Assembly: GCA_016786465.1 (NCBI GenBank)
Contig: JAEUWC010000020.1
Location: 1-64,000, forward strand
Direction: 5' to 3'
DNA length: 64,000 bases
DNA from: Bdellovibrionales bacterium
GTDB lineage: Bacteria > Bdellovibrionota > UBA1018
A program made the translations under genes and the position numbers. The notes under the pieces are model-generated. The model saw nothing but the letters and a program-made list of their open reading frames with translations, ran no database searches and had not been told where the DNA came from. Positions 34,581 to 41,797 of the stretch are shown piece after piece. Within the stretch, counting starts at the first letter, position 1, and each line of letters begins with the position of its first letter.

Positions 34581-36565
34581 AGAAGACCTCGTGTGACGAT
34601 CAGGGCCACCACCAAGGTGATCCCCGCAAAAAGGGAAAGGTACCAGTACTGCTGAAGCTTACCGCCTTGGATTCTTTGAACGGCCCAAGCCGCGCCCGCG
34701 AATCCCCGCGCCGTGCTCCATTCGATTCGCTTTCGAAGTTCCGAATCCGCACGTCCAAAACCCTGACCCAAAATTCGTAAGACCCATTTTGTGGCGCCGG
34801 GAATCGACTTCTTCCACAGAAACCCGTCGATCAAGTTTTCAACTGCTGAACCGAAGCGAACTAAAAGATTCATCAGTCCGTTACCCAGGCGGTCCATTCC
34901 AATTTGTTCAGAAATGAACCCGGCAAAGCGCGGGGATGACTGGACCCATTTTTCAAAGCGATCGGGGTTTCCACGAGTCATCCAGTAAGAAATCGCGAAA
35001 CTGAGAACGAAGACGCCCCAGTAGACGCCCATTCCTTCTGCGGAATTGGCGTCAAGCTGGATACTTTTTTGGCCAAAAAGTTGGTCCAAAAGCGAAACTG
35101 AAACCTGATCCATAAGGCCCGGAACAATTTCGCCGGTCATGGCCCCGGTCCAAATCCAAGCCATTCCCAAGATAAACAGGTAGAAAGGGCCCAGAGCCGT
35201 CATCCACTTTACGTAAACCGGCGCCGGCGCACCCGAAGCGGCTGGCTTGCTTCCAAAGTTCATCCGAAAGCCGCAGATGGCAACCATAAGGTGGGCCACT
35301 GAAAAGAAAGCCACGGCACCCCATCCATCTGACGCCAGAATCGCAAGGTAAGATTTTAGGAAACCCGGTGATGAAACAAAGCCAAAGAAGCCGGCAATCA
35401 GAAGACCGGAAATAAAAAGTGCGACCGTTGAAAAGGTTTCAGACGAAACCCGTGAACTGTCGGGTTCTGCGGTGGCCACTGACGAAAAGGAAAGGACCAT
35501 CGCGGCTGCCAAAGCAATCAGATAGGCCCCTAAAAGAATCGATGCCGTGATCCAAGCACTGGAAAAGAATCCCCCGGCCATGCCCAAACTAAGGACTGCC
35601 GCCATGGTCTGAAGAAAGTAAGCTTCCTTCTTCAGTTGCGACATCGCGGAAAGTGCCAAAAGAAATGCCGACGAAAGACAAACCCAACCCATCCAATGAG
35701 AAACACCGATTCCACGAAAAAGCGGATCCAGTCGAACCAAGGTCATCATCGCTACCAGAGAAGGAAGGACCACCCCAAAAAGGGTCCTTTTCACCAGTGA
35801 CTGGCGGCTGTTCATTTGGGACCATCCCAACCACGGAAAACCCCCAGACAAGAACAAAGTGCCCATCAACAAAAAGACACCGCCCACTTTGACCGCTATG
35901 GCGTTGGGATAGCTATCCAACCACTGAATCAGGCTTTTGTTCCAAGAAAGTGGAATTCCAGAACCGTGAACCATGACTGCGCCCACTACCAGAAGACCCA
36001 GGGCAATTCCTTTTTCCCGAATGAATCGGGTCGCCAAATCGGCTTCGCGTTCCAGTTCCCAATTACTTGAAAATGCGGTCCATCCCGAAAGAATGACCCA
36101 GCTTCCACCCAGTGCCAGCGTCCAGAAGTTTGCGGCGCTGGTGCAAAGAAGAACTCCCATGAAACCCAGAATCAGGGACGCATGCGATTTTTCAGGACGT
36201 TCTTCAAAGTGAAGAATTTCCTGATTGATCAAAAGAAGAAGAAAAATGATCGTCGCCAGACTCCAGACGGCCAGTTGGAATGGGTCTCGAATGAACGCAA
36301 TCGTCGGTCCCATTGGACCCGCGGCCTTATCTAGGTTTGCAGAATCAACCCAGCTTAAGGCCCAATGACTGACCGACCAACCCGCCTCGATCTGGACGCG
36401 CCAGGAAAGAATCAGGAAGGCCATCTGAACCACCATGAAAATCCAAACCAACCAATCGCCCTTGCGGGAAATTCGATCGCCAAAAAAGAAAAGCGTCAGG
36501 AAGAAAATCCATCCCAGAACAAATCCCGAAAGTGTGAATAGGTTTTCGACAGAAAGCGTTCCCAT
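34577..36565 (-). CDS. nuoL: NuoL-like subunit of second complex I set (strongly divergent)
   Basis: 662 residues, nearly the same length as set 1 NuoL, with many hydrophobic helices and a final single helix (YWYLSLFAGITLVVALIVTR) that matches the lateral-helix anchor. Assignment relies mainly on length, position between nuoK2 and nuoM2 and helix pattern. The FLGWEGVGLCSYLLIG signature is replaced by ALGGSWVILSGWTAF (no Glu), and the LPDAMAGPTPVSALIHA signature is replaced by LGWSQMNSRQSLVKRTL. It starts at an ATG two bases after nuoK2. Confidence 0.75.
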   Translation of the reverse strand: MGTLSVENLFTLSGFVLGWIFFLTLFFFGDRISRKGDWLVWIFMVVQMAFLILSWRVQIEAGWSVSHWALSWVDSANLDKAAGPMGPTIAFIRDPFQLAVWSLATIIFLLLLINQEILHFEERPEKSHASLILGFMGVLLCTSAANFWTLALGGSWVILSGWTAFSSNWELEREADLATRFIREKGIALGLLVVGAVMVHGSGIPLSWNKSLIQWLDSYPNAIAVKVGGVFLLMGTLFLSGGFPWLGWSQMNSRQSLVKRTLFGVVLPSLVAMMTLVRLDPLFRGIGVSHWMGWVCLSSAFLLALSAMSQLKKEAYFLQTMAAVLSLGMAGGFFSSAWITASILLGAYLIALAAAMVLSFSSVATAEPDSSRVSSETFSTVALFISGLLIAGFFGFVSSPGFLKSYLAILASDGWGAVAFFSVAHLMVAICGFRMNFGSKPAASGAPAPVYVKWMTALGPFYLFILGMAWIWTGAMTGEIVPGLMDQVSVSLLDQLFGQKSIQLDANSAEGMGVYWGVFVLSFAISYWMTRGNPDRFEKWVQSSPRFAGFISEQIGMDRLGNGLMNLLVRFGSAVENLIDGFLWKKSIPGATKWVLRILGQGFGRADSELRKRIEWSTARGFAGAAWAVQRIQGGKLQQYWYLSLFAGITLVVALIVTRGLL

Positions 36566-36566
36566 A

Positions 36567-36866
36567 TTAACCTTTGAGATTCTCCAATTCGTCTAAAGTC
36601 GCCTTAGTGCGAAGGTAGAAAAGACGTACTGAAAACGAAAAGCCACCAATCAGCGGAATTACGCCGCCTAAAAGAAAAATCAGGCCCAAAAGCTGCCCTT
36701 TGACCAAGACTTCGGATTCCTTTCCTACAACCACCGCGGCAAGTGCAGCACCCAGTGCCGTGGTTTGAAAGCCTAGAAGAATCCCGAGAATGGTTCGACG
36801 CGTGAGCATCGCAAGGATTCCCAACGAGAAAAGTCCGATCGCAGTCATTAAGGGTGCCTGATTCAT
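36567..36866 (-). CDS. nuoK: NuoK-like subunit of second complex I set (divergent)
   Basis: 99 residues, three hydrophobic helices. A gapless alignment with set 1 NuoK is anchored by the shared Arg-Arg-x-Ile-Leu at the start of TM2 and Gly-Gln before TM3. It shows Gln for the TM2 Glu (LLGFQTTALGAAL against LMCIELMLNAVNL) and Pro for the TM3 Glu (GGVIPLIGG against VAAAESAVG). Both buried carboxylates that carry protons are therefore absent. It overlaps nuoJ2 by four bases. Confidence 0.8.
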   Translation of the reverse strand: MNQAPLMTAIGLFSLGILAMLTRRTILGILLGFQTTALGAALAAVVVGKESEVLVKGQLLGLIFLLGGVIPLIGGFSFSVRLFYLRTKATLDELENLKG

Positions 36867-37411
36867 GGAATGGGTTCCCCTTTGCGGCGCGGACGGGCGA
36901 TGACCCCCGAGGCCACCAAAATCAAGAAAAGTGAAAAACCAAGAAGTTCCAAAGTCAGAAAGTGATGACTGACCATTTCGTCACCCAATAGGTCATTTGC
37001 TGGACGTTTCTGTTCGGTGGGTTCACTTGGTGCGGGAAGTTCCACAACCTTAGGAGCGCGATGAGATTCACGGTAACGGATTGCGTTTTCGATTCCGGAA
37101 TAGATGAAGTAACCCATCACGGCAACCGTCACTAAACCCACCACCTTCTTCACGATGGCTTTGCGATCTTCGTCGTTGGATTCGGAACGAAATTCACCAA
37201 ACATCACCGAATAAAAGACGAATCCAATGGTGGTCGTTGTCGAAATAATCCAGACCGTGACGGCCAAGAATTCAGACCCCAAGTCTAAAGCGACCCCGCC
37301 CATTCCCAAACCACAGACCCAAAGAGCCAAAATGGCGCGACGAATATCGTGTGTCCAAGATGAAATCAGCGCCGAAACCAAGGTGACTGCGCAACAGATC
37401 CAAGTGATCAC
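36863..37411 (-). CDS. nuoJ: NuoJ-like subunit of second complex I set (divergent)
   Basis: 182 residues with about five hydrophobic helices, the last being FLTLELLGFSLFLILVASGV, very close to the equivalent TM5 of set 1 (LPFELTSVLLLVGIVGSV). The TM3 hinge motif VYAGAIMVLF is replaced by WIISTTTTIGF, so the Tyr and Gly of the pi-bulge are lost. It starts with GTG at 37411, overlapping the nuoI2 stop (GTGA). Confidence 0.75.
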   Translation of the reverse strand: MITWICCAVTLVSALISSWTHDIRRAILALWVCGLGMGGVALDLGSEFLAVTVWIISTTTTIGFVFYSVMFGEFRSESNDEDRKAIVKKVVGLVTVAVMGYFIYSGIENAIRYRESHRAPKVVELPAPSEPTEQKRPANDLLGDEMVSHHFLTLELLGFSLFLILVASGVIARPRRKGEPIP

Positions 37412-37947
37412 AGAACCACCTCGCCATCATGTTCTTCTTCTTGCCGGGCCTTTGCCCACTTCACCCTTTGTTCTTGGGTGACGCGTCCACGACCAAAGCT
37501 GGCGACCAAATCCGTTGACGCATAGACCGCACTTTCAAATTGATGACTGTGAATCAAGGACTGGGGCTGACAAACTTCAACGCAAAGACCACAGAAAGTG
37601 CAGCGTGCGGAATCAATGTCGAACACGGATACCCAGACTTTCTGAGAATCGGGTCCCTTTTCATTTTCAACGGTGATGCATTTAACCGGACAAATCTGTT
37701 CACAGTCTCGGCAACCCGTGCACCGTTCAATGTCGTTAAAAAGAAGACCCCTGGATCGTGCTGGTAGATCTTCTGGCGTTTTAGATGAAACCGGGTCTGG
37801 GTACTGTTCCGTGACTTCCTTTCTTAATTCACCTGACTTGAAACCCACCAGGTACGGAAGTGAAGTCTTTACCGACCCTAGAACCGACGATAATCCCCGG
37901 AAAACAGCTTTCAGATACTGGGCTAAACCCGAAAAAACGGAAATCAA
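37408..37947 (-). CDS. nuoI: NuoI-like ferredoxin subunit of second complex I set
   Basis: 179 residues if started at the TTG at 37947, which overlaps the nuoH2 stop (TTGA) and has GGAGG six bases upstream; a TTG at 37983 is open but has no such signal. Both [4Fe-4S] ligand sets are complete: IERCTGCRDCEQICPVKCI and ARCTFCGLCVEVCQPQSL (Gln before the Pro in the second). Electron transfer through clusters equivalent to N6a/N6b should therefore work, in contrast with the damaged proton path of the membrane subunits. Confidence 0.9.
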   Translation of the reverse strand: MISVFSGLAQYLKAVFRGLSSVLGSVKTSLPYLVGFKSGELRKEVTEQYPDPVSSKTPEDLPARSRGLLFNDIERCTGCRDCEQICPVKCITVENEKGPDSQKVWVSVFDIDSARCTFCGLCVEVCQPQSLIHSHQFESAVYASTDLVASFGRGRVTQEQRVKWAKARQEEEHDGEVVL

Positions 37948-39038
37948 GGTGACCCTCCGTTCTTTGCGGTCCAAAATGCCCAAATCGCAGTACCTGCAAG
38001 TGCTGCCAACGAAAGCGGGCTAAGAACTTTCCAAGACAAATCCGTGATCTGATCGGAACGAATCCGTGGTGTCACACGCGCCAAAATCGACACGAAAATC
38101 ATCAGCCCAAAAGTCTTCATCAGAAGCAGAACGGATTCGACCATTTGGATGGCAAAGCCTGAAGTGTTCTCGGTTAGCCAGGCTTGCACACCATCGGGAA
38201 CTTCCCAACCACCTAAGAAAAGCACCGCAGTGATCGTTGCCCAAAGAAAGAATCCGTAGTGACGTCCCAGCCGAAAAAGGGCCAGCTGGGTGCCGTGAAG
38301 GTGGGATGAAACGCCCCCGTGAATATCCTGAACGGAAAGTCCTCCGTCAAACGGAGCGATTCCCATCACAACCAAACCACTGGCTAGGAAGCAGAAAAAT
38401 GAAATTGGCTCGAACGGGCTATCAAAAACACCCCAAGCTAGAATTCCCGCGCCCTGGGAATCCGCAATGTCGCTCCAGAAAAAACTTCCCGCACGAACCC
38501 CGACCGCAATTAAAGCCGCGATCGCGGGCAGGGCCCCGGCCAATGCTTGTGAAGCCGCGCGAATTCCACCAAACCAACCCGGAATCGACTTTTGGCTTAG
38601 CCCCAAAAGCATCGTTCCCATCGCAATGACCAGTGACGCCCAAAACGGAAGAAACGCGCTCATTTCGGTGTTGATCAAAAGAAGCAAGGATCCCAAAGGA
38701 AGAACAGCGACGGTCGAATAAAGCGCCATCGTATGAAGACCCAGCCAGATCTTTTCGTTCATCCCCAGCTTCGAATCGACCTGTTTCTGAAGCAGTTTCA
38801 CCAAATCGGCAAATGGCTGAAGAAGTCCCAGGGGTCCTACGCGGTTAGGTCCGACGCGCGCCTGAAGATCGGCGCCGACTTTTCTAGCTAAATAATTCAC
38901 CGCCGCGCCGCTGGGTACGACCACCAAGGTGTAAACCAAGGACAAGACCAAAACGGCTACGACCGATTCCGGCAAGAAATCGGGAAGTCCAATGATCTGC
39001 TTCCACTTTTCTGCCCAGTGGTTTGCTTCAGGTGTCAT
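37944..39038 (-). CDS. nuoH: NuoH-like subunit of second complex I set (divergent)
   Basis: 364 residues with about eight transmembrane helices. The N-terminal signature is well kept (LQARVGPNRVGPLGLLQPFA). The acidic-axis segment is not: set 1 FAETNRLPFDLPEGESEIVA reads LVVMGIAPFDGGLSVQDIHG here, and HLEYSSMKF reads SHLHGTQLA. Five of six glutamates are replaced and one is Asp. The ATG overlaps the nuoD2 stop (ATGA). It should still be able to build a quinone-chamber-like fold. Confidence 0.87.
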   Translation of the reverse strand: MTPEANHWAEKWKQIIGLPDFLPESVVAVLVLSLVYTLVVVPSGAAVNYLARKVGADLQARVGPNRVGPLGLLQPFADLVKLLQKQVDSKLGMNEKIWLGLHTMALYSTVAVLPLGSLLLLINTEMSAFLPFWASLVIAMGTMLLGLSQKSIPGWFGGIRAASQALAGALPAIAALIAVGVRAGSFFWSDIADSQGAGILAWGVFDSPFEPISFFCFLASGLVVMGIAPFDGGLSVQDIHGGVSSHLHGTQLALFRLGRHYGFFLWATITAVLFLGGWEVPDGVQAWLTENTSGFAIQMVESVLLLMKTFGLMIFVSILARVTPRIRSDQITDLSWKVLSPLSLAALAGTAIWAFWTAKNGGSP

Positions 39039-40159
39039 CGGTCGACCTCGGCAATTCCTAGATCCAGGCTTGCAAGAATCACGGGAAGATCTTCCATGCG
39101 GCTTCCGCGAAGAATTTCAGGAAGAATTGCAATCGCGGCCATTGAAGGAACCCGAAACTGGACACGGCTGGGGCGATCGCCTCCTTCGCTGACCAAATGA
39201 CAACCTAGGGTGCCCCGAGGGGATTCGACTTTAATGTACGCTTCACCGGGTTGTGGCTTGACTGGCTTCGACACGGGCTGGCTTAAAAAGGATCCGCCAG
39301 GAATGGATTCAATCACTTGCTTTAGAATGTCTGTACTTTGACTGATTTCGCGAAGGCGAATCAGAAAGCGACTATGTACGTCGCCATTTCCATCATTTTC
39401 AACCAGCACGGGAAAATCCAAAAGCTGGTAACCACTGTAAGGTTCTGACTTTCGCGTATCCGTTGAAAAGCCCGAAGCCCTTGCGTTAGGCCCCGTCAAC
39501 CCATGTGCCAGAATCTGTTCCCGGGAAATCACGCCGATTCCGCGAGATCTTTTCAAGAAAGCGTAATTGAACGAAAAAAGATCGTTGTATTCTTTCAGGC
39601 GAATTTTCAGAACTTCGCAAATATCCAAGACGCGCTCTAAGAATCCGTCAGTCACATCTGCGGTGACACCGCCCAGACGAAAAAAATTCAGTGAAAACCG
39701 CGCGCCTGTTAGAAGCTCAAACTGATCCAGGATTCTTTCACGATCGCGAAGCGCATAGTGAAAAAGGGTTTCGGCCCCCACGGCTTGCGCCATTCTCGCT
39801 AGAAATCCCAGGTGGCAGGAAACCCGATTCAGTTCGTTGACCAATACGCGAATGCTTTGTGCGCGAACCGGAACTGCAATCTCGGCGACTTCTTCGATCG
39901 CAAGCGCAACCGCCATTTCGCCAAAAGACGCCGCTTCTGGATCCAGTCGATCCGCATACATCAATGCCGATGACCAAGGGTGCAGTTCAAACGTCTTTTC
40001 AAGGCTTCGATGAATGAACCCAATTTCTGTTTTCGTTTCGGCGATGACTTCTCCGTCTAGGTTCAAATTCAAACGAAACGGGCCAGGAAGCGCCTGGTGG
40101 TAGGGTCCGATTCCCCAGTACGCCAAATCGGTCGCCAAGGATTCACCGTGAGTGCTCAT
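39035..40159 (-). CDS. nuoD: NuoD-like subunit of second complex I set (quinone ligands missing)
   Basis: 374 residues. The family is clear from LTGARFSLNFFRLGGVTADV, LTGPNARASG, DVHSRFLIRLREI, SPRGTLGCHLVSEG and the last residues LGIAEVDR; there are no NiFe-hydrogenase Cys pairs. The two residues that bind the quinone headgroup in studied complexes are changed: HPAMHG is HQALPG (second His to Pro) and the Tyr of DRLNY is Pro (YADRLDPEAAS). It overlaps nuoC2 by ATGA. Confidence 0.9.
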   Translation of the reverse strand: MSTHGESLATDLAYWGIGPYHQALPGPFRLNLNLDGEVIAETKTEIGFIHRSLEKTFELHPWSSALMYADRLDPEAASFGEMAVALAIEEVAEIAVPVRAQSIRVLVNELNRVSCHLGFLARMAQAVGAETLFHYALRDRERILDQFELLTGARFSLNFFRLGGVTADVTDGFLERVLDICEVLKIRLKEYNDLFSFNYAFLKRSRGIGVISREQILAHGLTGPNARASGFSTDTRKSEPYSGYQLLDFPVLVENDGNGDVHSRFLIRLREISQSTDILKQVIESIPGGSFLSQPVSKPVKPQPGEAYIKVESPRGTLGCHLVSEGGDRPSRVQFRVPSMAAIAILPEILRGSRMEDLPVILASLDLGIAEVDR

Positions 40160-40737
40160 GGTTCGACCCCAAAGGCTGCGCCCATTCCCGTTTCAACCGG
40201 CGGACTGAAGTCGGATCCGTATTCATCCGGGATGCTGTGCCCGACAGGTTTAAAATGTGAAACCCCGTAAAAGGAAGTCGGAAACACGTAGGATTTCCGA
40301 AGCGGGTACCCAATCCAGTCTTCTGGAAGGACGTATCGCCCGGCAATCTGATTCCCATTGAAGACCACGCCAAAAAGGTCTGAAATTTCTTTTTCAAATT
40401 CGCGCGCCATCGGCCAGATCGTCGTGACTGAATCGATCGAAGCCGTAGAATCCGCGTCCTTTGGCGTTAACGATGCTCGAAGGACCAGGCGGGTCGGTGA
40501 ATCCAAATCGCGGATAAAATAGGAAAGAACCAGGGCTTGATTCAATTCCATGGCAGACAAGTTTTCTAGCCAGGTCATCTTGAAGCTCACGTCTTCAAAT
40601 AGTTTTCTTGCGGCGGCACGAATAGACTTTGCTTACACCCAAACGGTCGTGATCTCGGATTTCCCGAAGGGTTGCATTTCCAGGAAACCGGGAAGTTCAA
40701 CGGCTTTAATTTTTCGCTTCAGCTCGTTGATTTCCAA
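40156..40737 (-). pseudogene. nuoC: NuoC-like subunit of second complex I set, interrupted by in-frame TAA
   Basis: A frame of 193 sense-equivalent codons runs from a TTG at 40737, which has AGGAG eight bases upstream inside nuoB2, to the stop at 40156. This is exactly the length of the set 1 NuoC. It is interrupted once, at codon 35, by TAA (40635-40633), with no frame change: ...SEITTVWV, stop, AKSIRAAARKLFEDVSF... Both sides read as NuoC. A restart at the GTG at 40590 or ATG at 40578 would give a 140-144 residue protein holding the conserved block (EKEISDLFGVVFNGNQ, PEDWIGYPLRKSY). Nonsense mutation, read error, re-initiation and read-through are all open. Confidence 0.82.
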
Positions 40738-41191
40738 GAATCTTCTCCTGTAGGGCGATGATGCCGTTCATGATGGCTTCGGGCCGAGGCGGACAGCCGG
40801 GTACATAAATATCCACTGGAATGATGCGATCCACGCCTGGAACTGCCGAATAACTGAATTCCGGCGAAAAAGGACCGCCGCAACTGGCACACGAACCCAG
40901 CGCTAGCACGTAACGGGGTTCAAGCATTGAATCATAGATTTTCTTTAAGTTCGGAACGGCTTTGTAAGAAACCAATCCCGAAATGATCAAAAGGTCGGAC
41001 TGACGTGGGTCGGGCTGCGGAATGGCCCCGAAGCGTTCCAAGTCATAACGAGCGCCCATGGTTTGCAGAAGTTCGTCTGCACAACATCCCGATCCGGTCG
41101 AAGTAAACCAAAGGGATCCCGCCCTGGACCAATCCAAAAGTTTCCCAATCGTAGAAAGGTAGATGCCGCTGACGGCGCTACTTGCGCTCAT
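40706..41191 (-). CDS. nuoB: NuoB-like Fe-S subunit of second complex I set
   Basis: 161 residues from the ATG at 41191, preceded by AAGGAA. All four ligands of the N2-type [4Fe-4S] cluster are present: the Cys pair in TGSGCCADELLQT, Cys in ALGSCASCGGPF and Cys in YVPGCPPRPEA. The segment DPRQSDLLIISG is like set 1. It overlaps nuoA2 by 14 bases and nuoC2 by about 30. It is the best conserved member of the set. Confidence 0.93.
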   Translation of the reverse strand: MSASSAVSGIYLSTIGKLLDWSRAGSLWFTSTGSGCCADELLQTMGARYDLERFGAIPQPDPRQSDLLIISGLVSYKAVPNLKKIYDSMLEPRYVLALGSCASCGGPFSPEFSYSAVPGVDRIIPVDIYVPGCPPRPEAIMNGIIALQEKILGNQRAEAKN

Positions 41192-41699
41192 CCAAGTTCC
41201 TTCCTTCGTCGTGAAAAGTTTGAATCCAATCCAAGTCACCCTTCCTGGCCGAATACAATAGGCCCAAGCCTGCGAACCCAACCATGGTCAAAACCGCAAT
41301 CAAAACCTTCTTTTCCTGGGATGAAACCAAGATTCCCACGAGCGGAATCAGAATCACCATCAATGTCAGCAAAAGAACGGCTGCGTTTGCGCTTAAGAAA
41401 AAGCGCGTGTTCATCCGCCTGCCTAAAGCGCCATCCGAACGGTAAACCGTAGGCGAAGAAAACTGCGAGGCTCCGTCTGAACCTGGATTTGAAAAACCCG
41501 AAGAATCCATCCCCCCGACTTCCGCAGTTCCGACCGCGGAATTCACTGACGAAGGATCCATCTTCTGAGCCGCTCCCTTTTTTCGAAGCGACTTGCCGAA
41601 GATTTCTAGGACGAGCGGGATCAACAGCGAACTGATCGCTGACAAAAAGATCACGTAGTACTTGGTCCACCCGCTTGAATCGGGCACCCAGCCGTCCAT
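41178..41699 (-). CDS. nuoA: NuoA-like membrane subunit of second complex I set (unusual loop)
   Basis: 173 residues from the ATG at 41699, which follows GGAGGG; the frame is open further upstream but that part covers the promoter and the start of mfd. Identity is supported by position ahead of nuoB2, three hydrophobic helices and the end motif SARKGDLDWIQ, like RKGALEW in set 1. The first loop is about 60 residues of Ser/Gly/Asn-rich sequence and lacks the conserved Glu-Cys-Gly. The TM2 segment with FDVEA is also absent. The assignment is therefore tentative. Confidence 0.65.
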   Translation of the reverse strand: MDGWVPDSSGWTKYYVIFLSAISSLLIPLVLEIFGKSLRKKGAAQKMDPSSVNSAVGTAEVGGMDSSGFSNPGSDGASQFSSPTVYRSDGALGRRMNTRFFLSANAAVLLLTLMVILIPLVGILVSSQEKKVLIAVLTMVGFAGLGLLYSARKGDLDWIQTFHDEGRNLDERK

Positions 41700-41730
41700 T
41701 CTTTTACCCTCCGTGGAAAAAGCCTCAAAA

Positions 41731-41771
41731 AGGGTATCGACGTTGAAAAGTAGTGTCAAGGTCGCTAGATT
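41731..41771. promoter_or_regulatory. Overlapping divergent promoters for nuo2 and mfd
   Basis: Minus strand: TTGACA (41759-41754), 17 bases, TACCCT (41736-41731), upstream of nuoA2. Plus strand: TTGAAA (41743-41748), 17 bases, TAGATT (41766-41771), upstream of mfd. The two sets overlap, so polymerase binding to one should hinder the other. Confidence 0.6.
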
Positions 41772-41797
41772 GCTAAAGATTTGCTTCACCCCGTCGT

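Noticed and set aside
39035-40159. Second nuo set as a membrane-bound NiFe hydrogenase
   Set aside because: The NuoD2 chain has no Cys pairs at its ends, so it belongs to the complex I branch and not to the hydrogenase large subunits.
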